From contig JAYSEK010000011.1 in NCBI GenBank assembly GCA_041913905.1, forward strand, positions 1 to 64,000: a DNA stretch of 64,000 nucleotides. The letters run 5' to 3'. The DNA is from Roseateles_B sp041913905 (GTDB lineage: Bacteria > Pseudomonadota > Gammaproteobacteria > Burkholderiales > Burkholderiaceae_C). Of this stretch, positions 1 to 8,070 are shown piece after piece; position 1 is the stretch's first letter; each line of letters starts with the position of its first letter. The position numbers and the translations under genes are program-made. The notes under the pieces are model-generated. The model had not been told where the DNA came from and did no database searches. It was given only the letters and a program-made list of their open reading frames with translations.

Positions 1-46
1 TACGACGGGACTTGCACCCGTAGGAGTGCGCCCATGCTGGGCGCAC
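1..46 (-). mobile_element. Group II intron (class C type), 5' end only, running off the left edge
   Basis: Read on the minus strand from base 46, the sequence starts GTGCGCCCAGCATGGGCGCA and continues to a segment GGGTGCAAGTCCCG (about bases 19-6). This matches, almost position for position, the 5' terminus of bacterial class IIC introns such as that of Oceanobacillus iheyensis (GTGTGCCCGGCATGGGTGCA, then GGGTGAGAGTCCCG). I make that comparison from memory. Class C introns insert a few bases past the stem of a Rho-independent terminator. Here a perfect terminator hairpin lies immediately upstream on the same strand, with the eight bases TTTTTGCG between its GC stem and the intron start. The catalytic RNA domains and the reverse transcriptase ORF would lie left of base 1, outside the window. 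Confidence 0.83.
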
Positions 47-49
47 CGC

Positions 50-75
50 AAAAAGCCCTCCGAAGAGGGCTTTTT
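50..75. terminator. Bidirectional Rho-independent terminator, target site of the group II intron
   Basis: A perfect inverted repeat aaaaagccctc / gagggcttttt with a CGAA loop gives A and T tracts on both strands. On the minus strand it directly precedes the intron start. It probably belonged to an operon whose remainder is outside the window. Confidence 0.85.
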
Positions 76-135
76 CTTTGATGCCCCATGCGAAGCATCG
101 GGGCCCCAGCGTGCCGCCGCACGCACCTTGAAAAA

Positions 136-166
136 CAAAACGGGATCCATCGCAGATCCCGTTTTG
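136..166 (-). terminator. Rho-independent terminator for the S46 peptidase gene
   Basis: A perfect 12-bp stem (136-147 with 155-166, containing gggatc/gatccc) is followed on the minus strand by a T-rich stretch. It lies about 165 bases past the stop codon of the S46 peptidase gene. Confidence 0.7.
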
Positions 167-184
167 TTCCCCAGCGGAGCTTGG

Positions 185-328
185 GGATCCGGCTTCGCCG
201 GGCCCTCAAGCTCGCCCCCCTGGGGGGCTGAGGTCGGACACAAACGCCTTGGCGTTTGTGCCTACCGAGGGGCCAGGCCTCTGGCCTGGCGCGGCCTGCA
301 AGGCCGGCGAAGCCGGTAGGGGGTGGGA
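185..328. repeat. GC-rich palindromic intergenic repeat cluster
   Basis: Several nested hairpins sit together: ccggcttcgccgg (190-202), cacaaacgccttggcgtttgtg (239-260), gccaggcctctggcctggc (about 272-290) and gccggcgaagccgg. The block ends in gtagggggtggg, flush with the S46 stop codon at 329. The ggatccggct-cgccgg and gaagcc-gtagggggtgg modules recur at 15472-15540, again flush against a minus-strand stop codon. It looks like a dispersed Burkholderiales palindromic element acting as a 3' mRNA end structure. Confidence 0.6.
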
Positions 329-2497
329 TTACAGCGCGTTCATTTCCCGGAGGAGACGATCCGCCTTGTCCACGTACTTCATCTGCCACTGCATGTAGCG
401 CGCGTCCAGGCAGATGCTGCGGGTGGTCTTCTCATTGAAGTCCCAGTCCGAGATCACGGCGTCCAGCGTGCCGTCGAAGAGCAGGCCCACCAGCTCGGCG
501 TTCTTGTTCAGCACGGGCGAGCCGGAGTTGCCGCCGGTGGTGTCCAGCGTGGCCAGGAAGTTGACCGGCACCGAGTTCAGCGACTTCATGCCGTACTTGC
601 CGAACTCGCCAGCCTTGATCGCGGCGAGTTGCTCGGCCGGGGCGTCGAAGTCACCCTTGCCCTGGTGCTTGGCGGTGATGCCGCGCAGCGTGGTGAAGGC
701 GTTCCAGGTGCTGCCATCCGCACCGTCGCGGCCCAGCACCTTGCCGAAGCTCACGCGCAGGGTGCCGTTGGCATCCGGATAGACGGCCTGGCCCTTGCTG
801 GCCTTGAAGGCGATCAGGGCCTTCATCACATCGGCATAGGCCTGCTGGATGTGACCGCCCAGTTCCTTGGCGCGGTTCTCGCGGGCCTCGGCGTCGGCGT
901 GCAGGGCGACGGCGGCGGCGATGAAGCTGTCGCTGCTCTTCTCGAAGTCCTCGGTGCTGCGCTCGACCCAGGCCAGGCGCTCGGCCTTGTCAGCCAGCTT
1001 GCTGCCGGCGTAGAGCGCGTCGACGCGGGCCTTCAGGGCGTCGGCGGGCATGTTGGGCGTCAGGCCCAGGGCCTTGAGCAGCGGCTCATTGAGCAACTCG
1101 GCCGGCTGCGCCAGGTATTGGCCCAGGAAGTGCACGGTCTTGGCCTTGTCAGTCTGCTCGTCGTAGCGGCGGTCATGGCGCTCCAGGGCCTGGCGGCGGC
1201 GCAGGGCGTCGCGCTCCTGGAAGCCCAGCTTGCGCTCGGCGTCGGGCAGCTTGCGCTGCACGGCGGCTTCATACAGCTCTGCCGCAGTACCCAGCAGGGC
1301 GGGCATGCTCAGGTTCATCAGCGCTTCGCGCTTGATGATCTGCTGGCGCTCGGCCAGCAGGCGATCGACCGATTCCAGGCTGCTGCCAAACTGCTCGCGC
1401 CGCTTGGCGTCGGCATTCACCCAGGCCTTCAGCTCCTTGTAGGCCGCCGTCTTGCGGGCCAGGATGTCGCTGCCCTCGTAGCTGGCCTGCTGGCCCTGCC
1501 AGTTCTTGAAGGCATTGCTCAGGCCCTGCACGGTATTGGCCATCTTGATCTCGCCTTCGCGACGGCCTTCGGTCTCGCGCTTGATCAGATCCAGGTATTC
1601 ACCAAAAGCCTTGATGCTGGTCGGACGCTCCCAGCCGAAGGTGAAGTCCACCTCGCTGGGCAGACGGTGGCGGTTGGTGCGGCCGGGGTAGCCGGTGACC
1701 ATCACGAAGTCGCCTTCCTTCAGCGGGCTGGAGGCCAGCTTCAGGAAGTGCTTGGGCTCGTAAGGCTTGTTGTCCTTGCTGTAGTCGGCCGGCTTGCCGT
1801 CCGGGCCCACGTAGGCGCGGTAGAAGCTGTAGTCACCGGTGTGGCGCGGCCAGATCCAGTTGTCGGTGTCGCCACCGAAGCGGCCCACCATGTCGGCCGG
1901 CGCATGCACCAGGCGCACATCGCGGATTTCCATCTGCTTGATCAGCTGGTAGACCAGGCTGCCGTAGAAGGCGCTCACGGTGCAGCGATGACCCTTGTCC
2001 TTCTCGCATTCGGCGATCAGGGACTTCTGCTTGGCCTCGATGGCATCGGTGCGGGCCTTGCCCTTCAAGGCCTGAACCTTGGCGTCCAGCACGTCAGCGC
2101 TGACGTCCTTGACGTCCACCGTCACGTAGACGCGGCTGCCCGGTGCGGCCGGCAGTTCCTCTTCGAAGGAATTGGCCAGGAAGCCCTTCTTGATGAGGTC
2201 GCGCTGCGGCGTGGAGTTGTACTGGATGCTGCCGTAGGCGCAGTGATGGTTGGTCACCACCAGGCCCTTGGGCGAGACGAAGGAGGCCGTGCAGCCGCCC
2301 AGGCTGATCACGGCACCCATGGGGAACTCGGTCAGCTTGTTCAGCTTGGCCGGGTCCATGCCCAGGCCGGTGGCCTTCAGGTCCTTGGCGATCTGGGGCA
2401 GTTGCTGGGGCATCCACATGCCTTCATTGGCATGGGCCAGGCCGGCGGCCAGCGCGATGGGGGCCAGCGCAAAGCGGGCCAGGGTGACTGCGTTCAT
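329..2497 (-). CDS. S46 family dipeptidyl-peptidase, DPP7-like, periplasmic
   Basis: This is a secreted serine exopeptidase that releases dipeptides from peptide N-termini in the periplasm. From the chosen start it has 722 residues. The start at 2497 gives a clean signal peptide (MNAVTLARFALAP..AHA, residues 1-23); an in-frame ATG at 2548 would add 17 non-signal-like residues. The catalytic His lies in TNHHC (residues 84-85) and the nucleophile Ser658 in GGNSGSPV. Eighteen residues after that Ser is Gly676. In this family a Gly there goes with DPP7/DAP BII-type preference for bulky hydrophobic P1 residues, whereas an Arg gives the acidic preference of DPP11. The gene is monocistronic, with a terminator at 136-166. 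Confidence 0.9.
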   Translation of the reverse strand: MNAVTLARFALAPIALAAGLAHANEGMWMPQQLPQIAKDLKATGLGMDPAKLNKLTEFPMGAVISLGGCTASFVSPKGLVVTNHHCAYGSIQYNSTPQRDLIKKGFLANSFEEELPAAPGSRVYVTVDVKDVSADVLDAKVQALKGKARTDAIEAKQKSLIAECEKDKGHRCTVSAFYGSLVYQLIKQMEIRDVRLVHAPADMVGRFGGDTDNWIWPRHTGDYSFYRAYVGPDGKPADYSKDNKPYEPKHFLKLASSPLKEGDFVMVTGYPGRTNRHRLPSEVDFTFGWERPTSIKAFGEYLDLIKRETEGRREGEIKMANTVQGLSNAFKNWQGQQASYEGSDILARKTAAYKELKAWVNADAKRREQFGSSLESVDRLLAERQQIIKREALMNLSMPALLGTAAELYEAAVQRKLPDAERKLGFQERDALRRRQALERHDRRYDEQTDKAKTVHFLGQYLAQPAELLNEPLLKALGLTPNMPADALKARVDALYAGSKLADKAERLAWVERSTEDFEKSSDSFIAAAVALHADAEARENRAKELGGHIQQAYADVMKALIAFKASKGQAVYPDANGTLRVSFGKVLGRDGADGSTWNAFTTLRGITAKHQGKGDFDAPAEQLAAIKAGEFGKYGMKSLNSVPVNFLATLDTTGGNSGSPVLNKNAELVGLLFDGTLDAVISDWDFNEKTTRSICLDARYMQWQMKYVDKADRLLREMNAL

Positions 2498-2711
2498 GGG
2501 CTCGAGGTTCATGAAATACGAAGAAGCCGCGACCATACACGCATTCATGGCCTCGGGGATGTGTCGTCCGGCATTGGGTCATTCCCCGGTAGGCCGGCGC
2601 CGTTTCGCCCGGCCAGACCGTGTTCATGGGACAGCCGCCCGGCAGACATCCCTGGCGGATCGGCCGCGCATCGCCGATAACTTAACTGACACGAAGCTGA
2701 CGGAGACCGCC

Positions 2712-2975
2712 ATGACCCTGAGCCAACTGGCCAGCATCAAGCGCTGGCTTCTGCTGCACCCGGCGGCGCATGGCGTCGAGCTCTTCACCTGGAACCTGGT
2801 GCTCACCTGCTGGCTGATGGGCTGGGTGGGCCTGCCGGGGACGCTGCTGGCGGGCGAATGGGCGGCCCTGCCGCTGTGCTTCTTCGCGTCGATGAGTCCG
2901 CGCTGCTATGTGCTGGCACGGCGCCGCCTACATCGCAGTGGGCGCCTGCGCTGCGACTGGCTGACAGCGCTCTGA
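2712..2975 (+). CDS. Small hydrophobic protein of unknown function (87 aa)
   Basis: An 87-residue protein starting MTLSQLASIKRW, with a good ribosome-binding site (GGAG about 8 bases before the ATG). Two hydrophobic stretches, around residues 20-38 and 42-60, suggest a small inner-membrane protein with a basic C-terminal tail (ARRRLHRSGRLR). A GATAAC -10-like box lies at 2676-2681. I do not recognise a family. It is transcribed away from the S46 peptidase and converges on the next gene across a shared terminator. Confidence 0.55.
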   Translation: MTLSQLASIKRWLLLHPAAHGVELFTWNLVLTCWLMGWVGLPGTLLAGEWAALPLCFFASMSPRCYVLARRRLHRSGRLRCDWLTAL

Positions 2976-2991
2976 GCGGCGGCCCAAAAAC

Positions 2992-3019
2992 GACAAAGCC
3001 CTCGGGTCGAGGGCTTGTC
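2992..3019. terminator. Shared terminator between two convergent small genes
   Basis: The inverted repeat gccctcg-ggt-cgagggc is flanked by a short A-rich and a short T-rich arm. It lies between the convergent 87-aa and 109-aa genes. Confidence 0.55.
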
Positions 3020-3039
3020 TGGGGCGGACGCCAACGCGT

Positions 3040-3369
3040 TCAGTGCATCAGGCCGATCCACTCGCCGCGCGCCTGGTAGGCGTCGAAGATGTGCAGGGCC
3101 ATGCGCCGCAGGGCGTCGTTGCCGCTGTCATGGGCCAGGGCCAGGCAGTCGAAGGCGTACAGGCGGTCGTAGATCATGCGCGTGGGCTGCAGCGGCAGGC
3201 CATGGGCCTCCATCAGGCGGCTGAAGGCCTGCAGCTCGGCCATGTCGATGCCGGTGCTCAGCGTCAGCCCCAGACCCAGATCGGGCAGTTCGTCCGTCGG
3301 GCCATGAACAAGCACCTCCGGCGCCGCGGCGGCGCTCGTCTTGGGAACCAGATGCAGGGGGAAGCTCAT
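3040..3369 (-). CDS. Hypothetical small cytosolic protein (109 aa)
   Basis: Unrecognised protein. The start at 3369 (MSFPLHLVPK) is preceded by GAGG at good spacing, so I prefer it to an in-frame ATG 36 bases upstream. The central part is predicted helical (IDMAELQAFSRLMEAHGLPL, then MIYDRLYAFDCLALAHDSGN). There is no signal peptide or membrane segment. It lies downstream of dcd on the same strand but is separated from it by a terminator, so it is probably transcribed alone. Confidence 0.5.
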   Translation of the reverse strand: MSFPLHLVPKTSAAAAPEVLVHGPTDELPDLGLGLTLSTGIDMAELQAFSRLMEAHGLPLQPTRMIYDRLYAFDCLALAHDSGNDALRRMALHIFDAYQARGEWIGLMH

Positions 3370-3433
3370 GATGGACCTCGGAATGCGGGTACTGCCTGGG
3401 CCCATGATGCCGGGCCGCGGCAGAACTTGAGCG

Positions 3434-3463
3434 AGAAAAAGCCGGGTCTTGCCCGGCTATTTC
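3434..3463 (-). terminator. Rho-independent terminator of dcd
   Basis: On the minus strand, agccgggcaagacccggct is followed by TTTTTCTC. It lies downstream of dcd after three tandem hairpin repeats. Confidence 0.75.
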
Positions 3464-3548
3464 CATTCAAGTCCGGCCGCTGGCGGCCGATCCATTCAAA
3501 CCCGGCCGCTGGCGGCCAATCCATTCAAGTCCGGCCGCTGGCGGCCGA
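3462..3548. repeat. Three tandem 29-bp hairpin-forming repeats in the dcd 3' region
   Basis: Units at 3462-3490, 3491-3519 and 3520-3548 follow the pattern tccattcaagtccggccgct plus ggcggccga. Units 1 and 3 are identical; unit 2 differs at three positions. Each unit contains the palindrome ggccgctggcggcc, so the dcd transcript would carry three hairpins in a row before its terminator. There are no unique spacers, so this is not a CRISPR array. Confidence 0.9.
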
Positions 3549-3557
3549 TGGGTCCGC

Positions 3558-4124
3558 TCAGGCCTTGGGCAGCGTGACGCCGACCTGCCCCTGGTACTTG
3601 CCGCCGCGGTCGCGGTAGGAGGTCTCGCAGACCTCGTCGCTCTCGAAGAACAGCACCTGGGCGCAGCCCTCGCCCGCATAGATCTTGGCCGGCAGCGGCG
3701 TGGTGTTGGAGAACTCCAGCGTCACATAGCCTTCCCATTCAGGCTCGAAGGGCGTGACGTTGACGATGATGCCGCAGCGCGCGTAGGTGCTCTTGCCCAG
3801 GCAGATGGTCAGCACATTGCGCGGGATGCGGAAGTACTCGACGGTGCGGGCCAGCGCAAAGCTGTTGGGCGGGATGATGCAGACGTCGCCGTGGAAGTCC
3901 ACGAAACTCTTCTCGTCGAAGTTCTTGGGGTCGACGACGGTGCTGTGCACATTGGTGAAGATCTTGAACTCCGGCGCGCAGCGGATGTCGTAGCCATAGC
4001 TGGAGGTGCCGTAGCTGACGATCTTGCGGCCATCCGCCTCACGCACCTGGCCGGGCTCGAAGGGCTCGATCATGCCGTGCTGCTCGGCCATGCGGCGGAT
4101 CCACTTGTCACTCTTGATGCTCAT
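3558..4124 (-). CDS. dcd: dCTP deaminase
   Basis: Deaminates dCTP to dUTP, feeding dTMP synthesis. The 188-residue protein has the usual family length and all landmarks: MSIKSDKWIRRMAEQHGMI at the N-terminus, SYGTSSYGYDIR, the catalytic stretch VTPFEPEWEGYVTLEFSNTT with its essential Glu, and YRDRGGKYQGQ near the C-terminus. The start at 4124 is preceded by AGGGGACG. A TAGAAT -10-like box on the minus strand (4196-4191) would give a leader of about 60 bases. It is divergent from the Crp-type regulator. Confidence 0.97.
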   Translation of the reverse strand: MSIKSDKWIRRMAEQHGMIEPFEPGQVREADGRKIVSYGTSSYGYDIRCAPEFKIFTNVHSTVVDPKNFDEKSFVDFHGDVCIIPPNSFALARTVEYFRIPRNVLTICLGKSTYARCGIIVNVTPFEPEWEGYVTLEFSNTTPLPAKIYAGEGCAQVLFFESDEVCETSYRDRGGKYQGQVGVTLPKA

Positions 4125-4190
4125 CTGCTCGTCCCCTGGGGCGGCGGCCCCCTCATTCGCCACCTGATGCGGCGTCCCAATGTTGCGCGG

Positions 4191-4243
4191 ATTCTAGGCG
4201 CAGCCGCGCGCTTGTTCTTGCGGCAGCGCAGCCTGCCTAGAAT
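4191..4243. promoter_or_regulatory. Mirrored divergent promoters for dcd and the Crp-type gene
   Basis: TAGAAT occurs on the minus strand at 4196-4191 (dcd) and on the plus strand at 4238-4243 (Crp-type gene). Each sits in a similar context (cctgccTAGAATcgcc and tgcgccTAGAATccgc), so the two form an imperfect inverted repeat. The 41 bases between must hold both -35 regions. No -35 is a strong match; TTCTTG at 4215-4220 has 17-bp spacing for the plus promoter. Confidence 0.45.
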
Positions 4244-4277
4244 CGCCGCCTGTCGCAGCATGCGCCCTGGAGACGGC

Positions 4278-4973
4278 ATGAGCCTGGCGGAGATGTTGAG
4301 GAAGTCGGTCTGGGGCCGCGCCCTGAGCGCGGCGGAGCTGGAGGCGGTGATCGCGCAGTGCCGCGAGTTGCAGGTCGGCGCCGGCCAGGCCATCGTGCGC
4401 GCCGGCGAGCCGGCCCTGCACTGGCTGGGCCTGATCAGCGGCGTGGCCTGCATGAGCGTCAGCATGCCCGACGGCAAGGAAACCAGCCTCGCCAGCCTGG
4501 CGACAGGGGGCTGGTTCGGCGAAGGCACCCTGATCAAGCGCGGCCACTGGCAATACGACGGCCGGGCGCTGAGCGACTGTCAGGTGGCGCTGATGCCGCT
4601 GGACTGCTTTGAGCAACTGCGCCAGCGCAGCCTGCCCTTCAACCACTACCTGCAGCAGCTGATGGGTGCGCGCATGGGTGGCTTCATCGCCAAGCTCTGC
4701 GGAGACCGCCTGCTCGACTCCACCGGTCGCATCGCCCAGGCTTTGGCCGGCCTGTACCAGCCGGAGGTCTACCCTGACCCCGGCCCCCTGCTGCGCCTCA
4801 GCCAGGCCGAGCTGGGCCAGCTGGCCGGCGTGTCGCGCCAGCGGGCCAATATCGCGCTGCAGACCCTGGAACGCGCCGGGCTGATCCGCGTCAGCCGGCG
4901 CGGCATCCTGGTGCAGGACCTGCCGGCCCTGCAAGCCTACCGGAGCGGCACGAGCACGCCCCTCGACGACTGA
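4278..4973 (+). CDS. Crp/Fnr-family transcription regulator
   Basis: A 231-residue regulator with an N-terminal cyclic-nucleotide-binding-type beta barrel (about residues 15-130, including GGWFGEGTLI) and a C-terminal winged helix (about 150-225, including LSQAELGQLAGVSRQRANIA for the helix-turn-helix). There is no Fnr-type N-terminal cysteine cluster, so it is not an oxygen-sensing FeS Fnr. The canonical cAMP-binding Arg/Ser pair is not evident, so the ligand is unknown. The start has GGAG upstream at good spacing. Its 3' end lies 15 bases from the convergent RND permease gene. Confidence 0.88.
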   Translation: MSLAEMLRKSVWGRALSAAELEAVIAQCRELQVGAGQAIVRAGEPALHWLGLISGVACMSVSMPDGKETSLASLATGGWFGEGTLIKRGHWQYDGRALSDCQVALMPLDCFEQLRQRSLPFNHYLQQLMGARMGGFIAKLCGDRLLDSTGRIAQALAGLYQPEVYPDPGPLLRLSQAELGQLAGVSRQRANIALQTLERAGLIRVSRRGILVQDLPALQAYRSGTSTPLDD

Positions 4974-4988
4974 GCCTGGGGACGCCCG

Positions 4989-7900
4989 TCAGTGCTCCAG
5001 CGCCGGCGTGGCGATTTCGCCCGGCACGCCGCGCCGTGCCAGCAGCAGGTACATGGTGGGCACCACGAAGATGGTCAGCAGCGTGCCCAGGCTCATGCCA
5101 CCCACGATCACCCAGCCAATCTGCTGACGGCTTTCGGCGCCGGCACCACTGGCCAAGGCCAGGGGCAAGGCACCCAGCACCATGGCGCCGGTGGTCATCA
5201 GGATGGGCCGCAGGCGCAGGGCCGAGGCCTCGACCACCGCTGCGAGCGTGTCCCGCCCCTGCTGGCGCAGCTGGTTGCTGAACTCCACGATCAGGATGCC
5301 GTGCTTGGTGATCAGCCCCACCAGCGTGATCAGGCCGATCTGCGAGTAGACATTGAGCGTGCCGCCGCTCCACTGCAGCGCCGCCAGCGCACCGACCATG
5401 GACAGCGGCACCGACAGCATGATGACGAAGGGGTCGACAAAGCTCTCGAACTGCGCCGACAGCACCAGGAAGATGAAGAGCAGCGCCAGCACGAAGACCA
5501 GCCCCAGCGCGCCACTTGAAGCCTTGAACTCGCGGGACACGCCATTGAGCTCGGTCGCGTAGCCCAGGGGCAGCACGCGCTCGGCGATGCGGTCCATGTC
5601 CCGCAAAGCCTCGCCCAGCGAGTAGCCCGGCGCCAGGCCAGCGGTGATGGTGACCGCGCGGCGCTGGTTGAAATGGTTGAGCTCCTTGGGACTCACCGCC
5701 TCGCGCACCTTGACCACGGCGGACAGCGGCACCAGCGCATCCGTGCGGCTGCGCACATAGAGCCGATCGATCTGCTGCGGCGTGCTGCGGGCCTGGGCCT
5801 CGGTCTGCACCAGCACGTCGTACTGCTCGGCATCGCGCTTGTAGCGGGTCACGACGCGGCTGCCCAGCATGGTCTCCACCGTGCGGGCCACCTGGTCCAC
5901 CTGCACACCGAGGTCGGCTGCGCGCTCGCGGTCCACCTCCAGGAAGAGCTCGGGCTTGTTCAGGCGCAGGTCGTTGTCCACCTGCACGAAGCCGGGGTTC
6001 TTGCCCATCTCGGCCTGGAACTGCTGCACGACCTTGTTGAGGTTCTCGTAGCTGTCCCCGCTGACGATGACATAGCTGATGGGCCGCGCATTGAAGCCCT
6101 GGCCCAGGCTGGGCGGCGTGATGGGGAAGGCATTGACGCCCGGCAGCTGGCTCACCTGCGGAATCAGCGCGCGTGCCAGGTCTTGCGTGCTGCGCTTGCG
6201 CTCGTCCCAGTCGACGGTGCGCAGGATGGACATGCCCTGCGACACGTTCGAGCCGCCGGCGAAGAAGAAGCGACGCTCGAACTCCGGGTACTGCGAGGCG
6301 ATGCGCTCCAGCGCGTCCAGGTAGCGGGCGGTGAAGGCCAGCGTGGCACCGTCGGGCGCGGTGATGGGCATCACCACCACGCCGCGGTCCTCCATGGGCG
6401 CCAGCTCGCTCTTGGCATGGGTGAACAGCCACCAGCTGCCGCCCGCCGCACCGGCCATCACCAGCAGCACCAGCCAGCGCTGGGCCAGGGCGAAACGCAG
6501 CGCCGACGCATAGCGCGCGCTGATCCAGACCAGGATGCGCTCCATGCCGGCGTCGAAGCGCGTGGGCTTTTCCACATGCCGCAGCAGCTTGGAACACATC
6601 ATGGGCGTGAGTGTCAGCGCAACGAAGCCCGAGACCAGCACCGCGCCGGCCAGTGTCAGCGCGAACTCGACGAAAAGCCGCCCCGTGCGGCCCGGCGTGA
6701 AGGCCAGCGGCGCGAAGACCGCCGCCAGCGTGAGCGTCATGGCCACCACCGCAAAGCCGATCTCGCGGGCGCCGCGCAGCGCAGCCTGGAAAGGTGACAG
6801 CCCTTCCTCGATGTGGCGGAAGATGTTCTCCAGCACCACGATGGCGTCGTCCACCACCAGGCCGATGGCCAGCACCAGGGCCAGCAGCGTCATGGTGTTG
6901 ACAGTGAAGCCGGCTGCCGCCATCAGCGCGAAGGAACCGATCAGGCTCACCGGAATCGTCACCAGCGGGATGACGGAAGCCCGCACCGTGCGCAGGAACA
7001 GGAACACGACCAGGGCCACCAGCACCACGGCCTCGGCGATGGTGTGGTAGACCGATTTGATCGAGCGGTCGATGAAGATGGCGTTGTCGCTGGCCGGCCG
7101 CACGGTGATGCCGGGGGGCAGGTCTTGCTGCAGGCGCGGCATCATGGCCGTCACCGCTTCCGAGACCTCCAGCGGATTCGCGGTCGCCTGCTTGATCACG
7201 CCCAGCGAAACCGAGGGGATGCCGTTGAGCCGCACCCGCGAGCGCTCGCTGGCCGCGGCCTCCTCGATGCGCGCCACGTCGGCGAGCTTGACCGTGTAGC
7301 CATTGAACTGGCGCAAGGCGATGTCGCGGAACTGGGCGACGGTGTTGAGGTCGGTGCGCGCGGTGACGTTGAACTCGCGCTGGCGGCTTTCCACCCGCCC
7401 GGCCGGCACCTCCAGGTTCTGCTTGCGCAAGGCGTCTTCGATGTCCTGCACGCTGAGCCGGTAGGCGGCCAGGCGGTCGGCATCCAGCCAGATGCGCATC
7501 GCATAGCGGCGGTCGCCGCCGATCTCGACGTCCGCCACGCCGGGGATGGTCTGCAGTCGCGGCTTGACCACGCGGTTGACCAGGTCGGTGACTTCGAGCG
7601 GGTCCATGCTCTCGCTGGTGAAGGCCATGCGCAGCGTGGGCTGGGCATCCGCCTCGACCTTGGCGATCACCGGCTCGTCCACCGCCGCAGGCAGCCGGCC
7701 GCGCACGCGGGCCACGCGGTCGCGCACGTCAGCCGCGGCGTTGTCAGGGTTTTTCTCCAGCTTGAAGCGCACCGTGATCTGGCTCTGCTCGGAACGGGAG
7801 ATGGAGGTGACGGTGTCCACCCCCTCGATGCCGGCAATGGAGTCCTCCAGCGGCTTGGTGACCTGGCTCTCGATCACCTCGGAGGAGGCGCCGGTGAGCC

Positions 7901-8048
7901 GGGTGTTGACGGTGACCACCGGCTCGTCGATGCGCGGGTATTCGCGCAGCGAGAGCTTGGAGAAGGACACCAGCCCCAGCAGCAGCAGCATCAGGGACAT
8001 GACGGTCGCGAAGACCGGGCGGCGGATGGCGATCTCGGACAGACGCAT
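4989..8048 (-). CDS. RND multidrug efflux permease (AcrB/MexB family)
   Basis: A 1019-residue inner-membrane proton/drug antiporter, the pump of a tripartite efflux complex. Transmembrane helix 1 is about residues 11-30 and large periplasmic porter loops follow. The proton-relay pair Asp400-Asp401 lies in IGLVVDDAIVVLEN (AcrB D407/D408), and the matching Lys is in LITKHGILIVEF near residue 930. Length and layout are normal for the HAE1 group. The start lies 22 bases after the stop of the membrane-fusion gene, so the two are co-transcribed. No outer-membrane channel gene is adjacent; a shared TolC-type channel is likely. Confidence 0.95.
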   Translation of the reverse strand: MRLSEIAIRRPVFATVMSLMLLLLGLVSFSKLSLREYPRIDEPVVTVNTRLTGASSEVIESQVTKPLEDSIAGIEGVDTVTSISRSEQSQITVRFKLEKNPDNAAADVRDRVARVRGRLPAAVDEPVIAKVEADAQPTLRMAFTSESMDPLEVTDLVNRVVKPRLQTIPGVADVEIGGDRRYAMRIWLDADRLAAYRLSVQDIEDALRKQNLEVPAGRVESRQREFNVTARTDLNTVAQFRDIALRQFNGYTVKLADVARIEEAAASERSRVRLNGIPSVSLGVIKQATANPLEVSEAVTAMMPRLQQDLPPGITVRPASDNAIFIDRSIKSVYHTIAEAVVLVALVVFLFLRTVRASVIPLVTIPVSLIGSFALMAAAGFTVNTMTLLALVLAIGLVVDDAIVVLENIFRHIEEGLSPFQAALRGAREIGFAVVAMTLTLAAVFAPLAFTPGRTGRLFVEFALTLAGAVLVSGFVALTLTPMMCSKLLRHVEKPTRFDAGMERILVWISARYASALRFALAQRWLVLLVMAGAAGGSWWLFTHAKSELAPMEDRGVVVMPITAPDGATLAFTARYLDALERIASQYPEFERRFFFAGGSNVSQGMSILRTVDWDERKRSTQDLARALIPQVSQLPGVNAFPITPPSLGQGFNARPISYVIVSGDSYENLNKVVQQFQAEMGKNPGFVQVDNDLRLNKPELFLEVDRERAADLGVQVDQVARTVETMLGSRVVTRYKRDAEQYDVLVQTEAQARSTPQQIDRLYVRSRTDALVPLSAVVKVREAVSPKELNHFNQRRAVTITAGLAPGYSLGEALRDMDRIAERVLPLGYATELNGVSREFKASSGALGLVFVLALLFIFLVLSAQFESFVDPFVIMLSVPLSMVGALAALQWSGGTLNVYSQIGLITLVGLITKHGILIVEFSNQLRQQGRDTLAAVVEASALRLRPILMTTGAMVLGALPLALASGAGAESRQQIGWVIVGGMSLGTLLTIFVVPTMYLLLARRGVPGEIATPALEH

Positions 8049-8070
8049 GGAAGATCCTCGCTCTGCCGCT

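Noticed and set aside
323..2680. A 785-codon open frame on the plus strand opposite the S46 peptidase
   Set aside because: It is a low-complexity Leu/Gly/Ala/His-rich antisense shadow caused by high GC at third codon positions. The minus-strand frame has a complete enzyme family match.
3462..3548. CRISPR-like array
   Set aside because: The 29-bp units are directly adjacent, with no unique spacers and no cas genes nearby.
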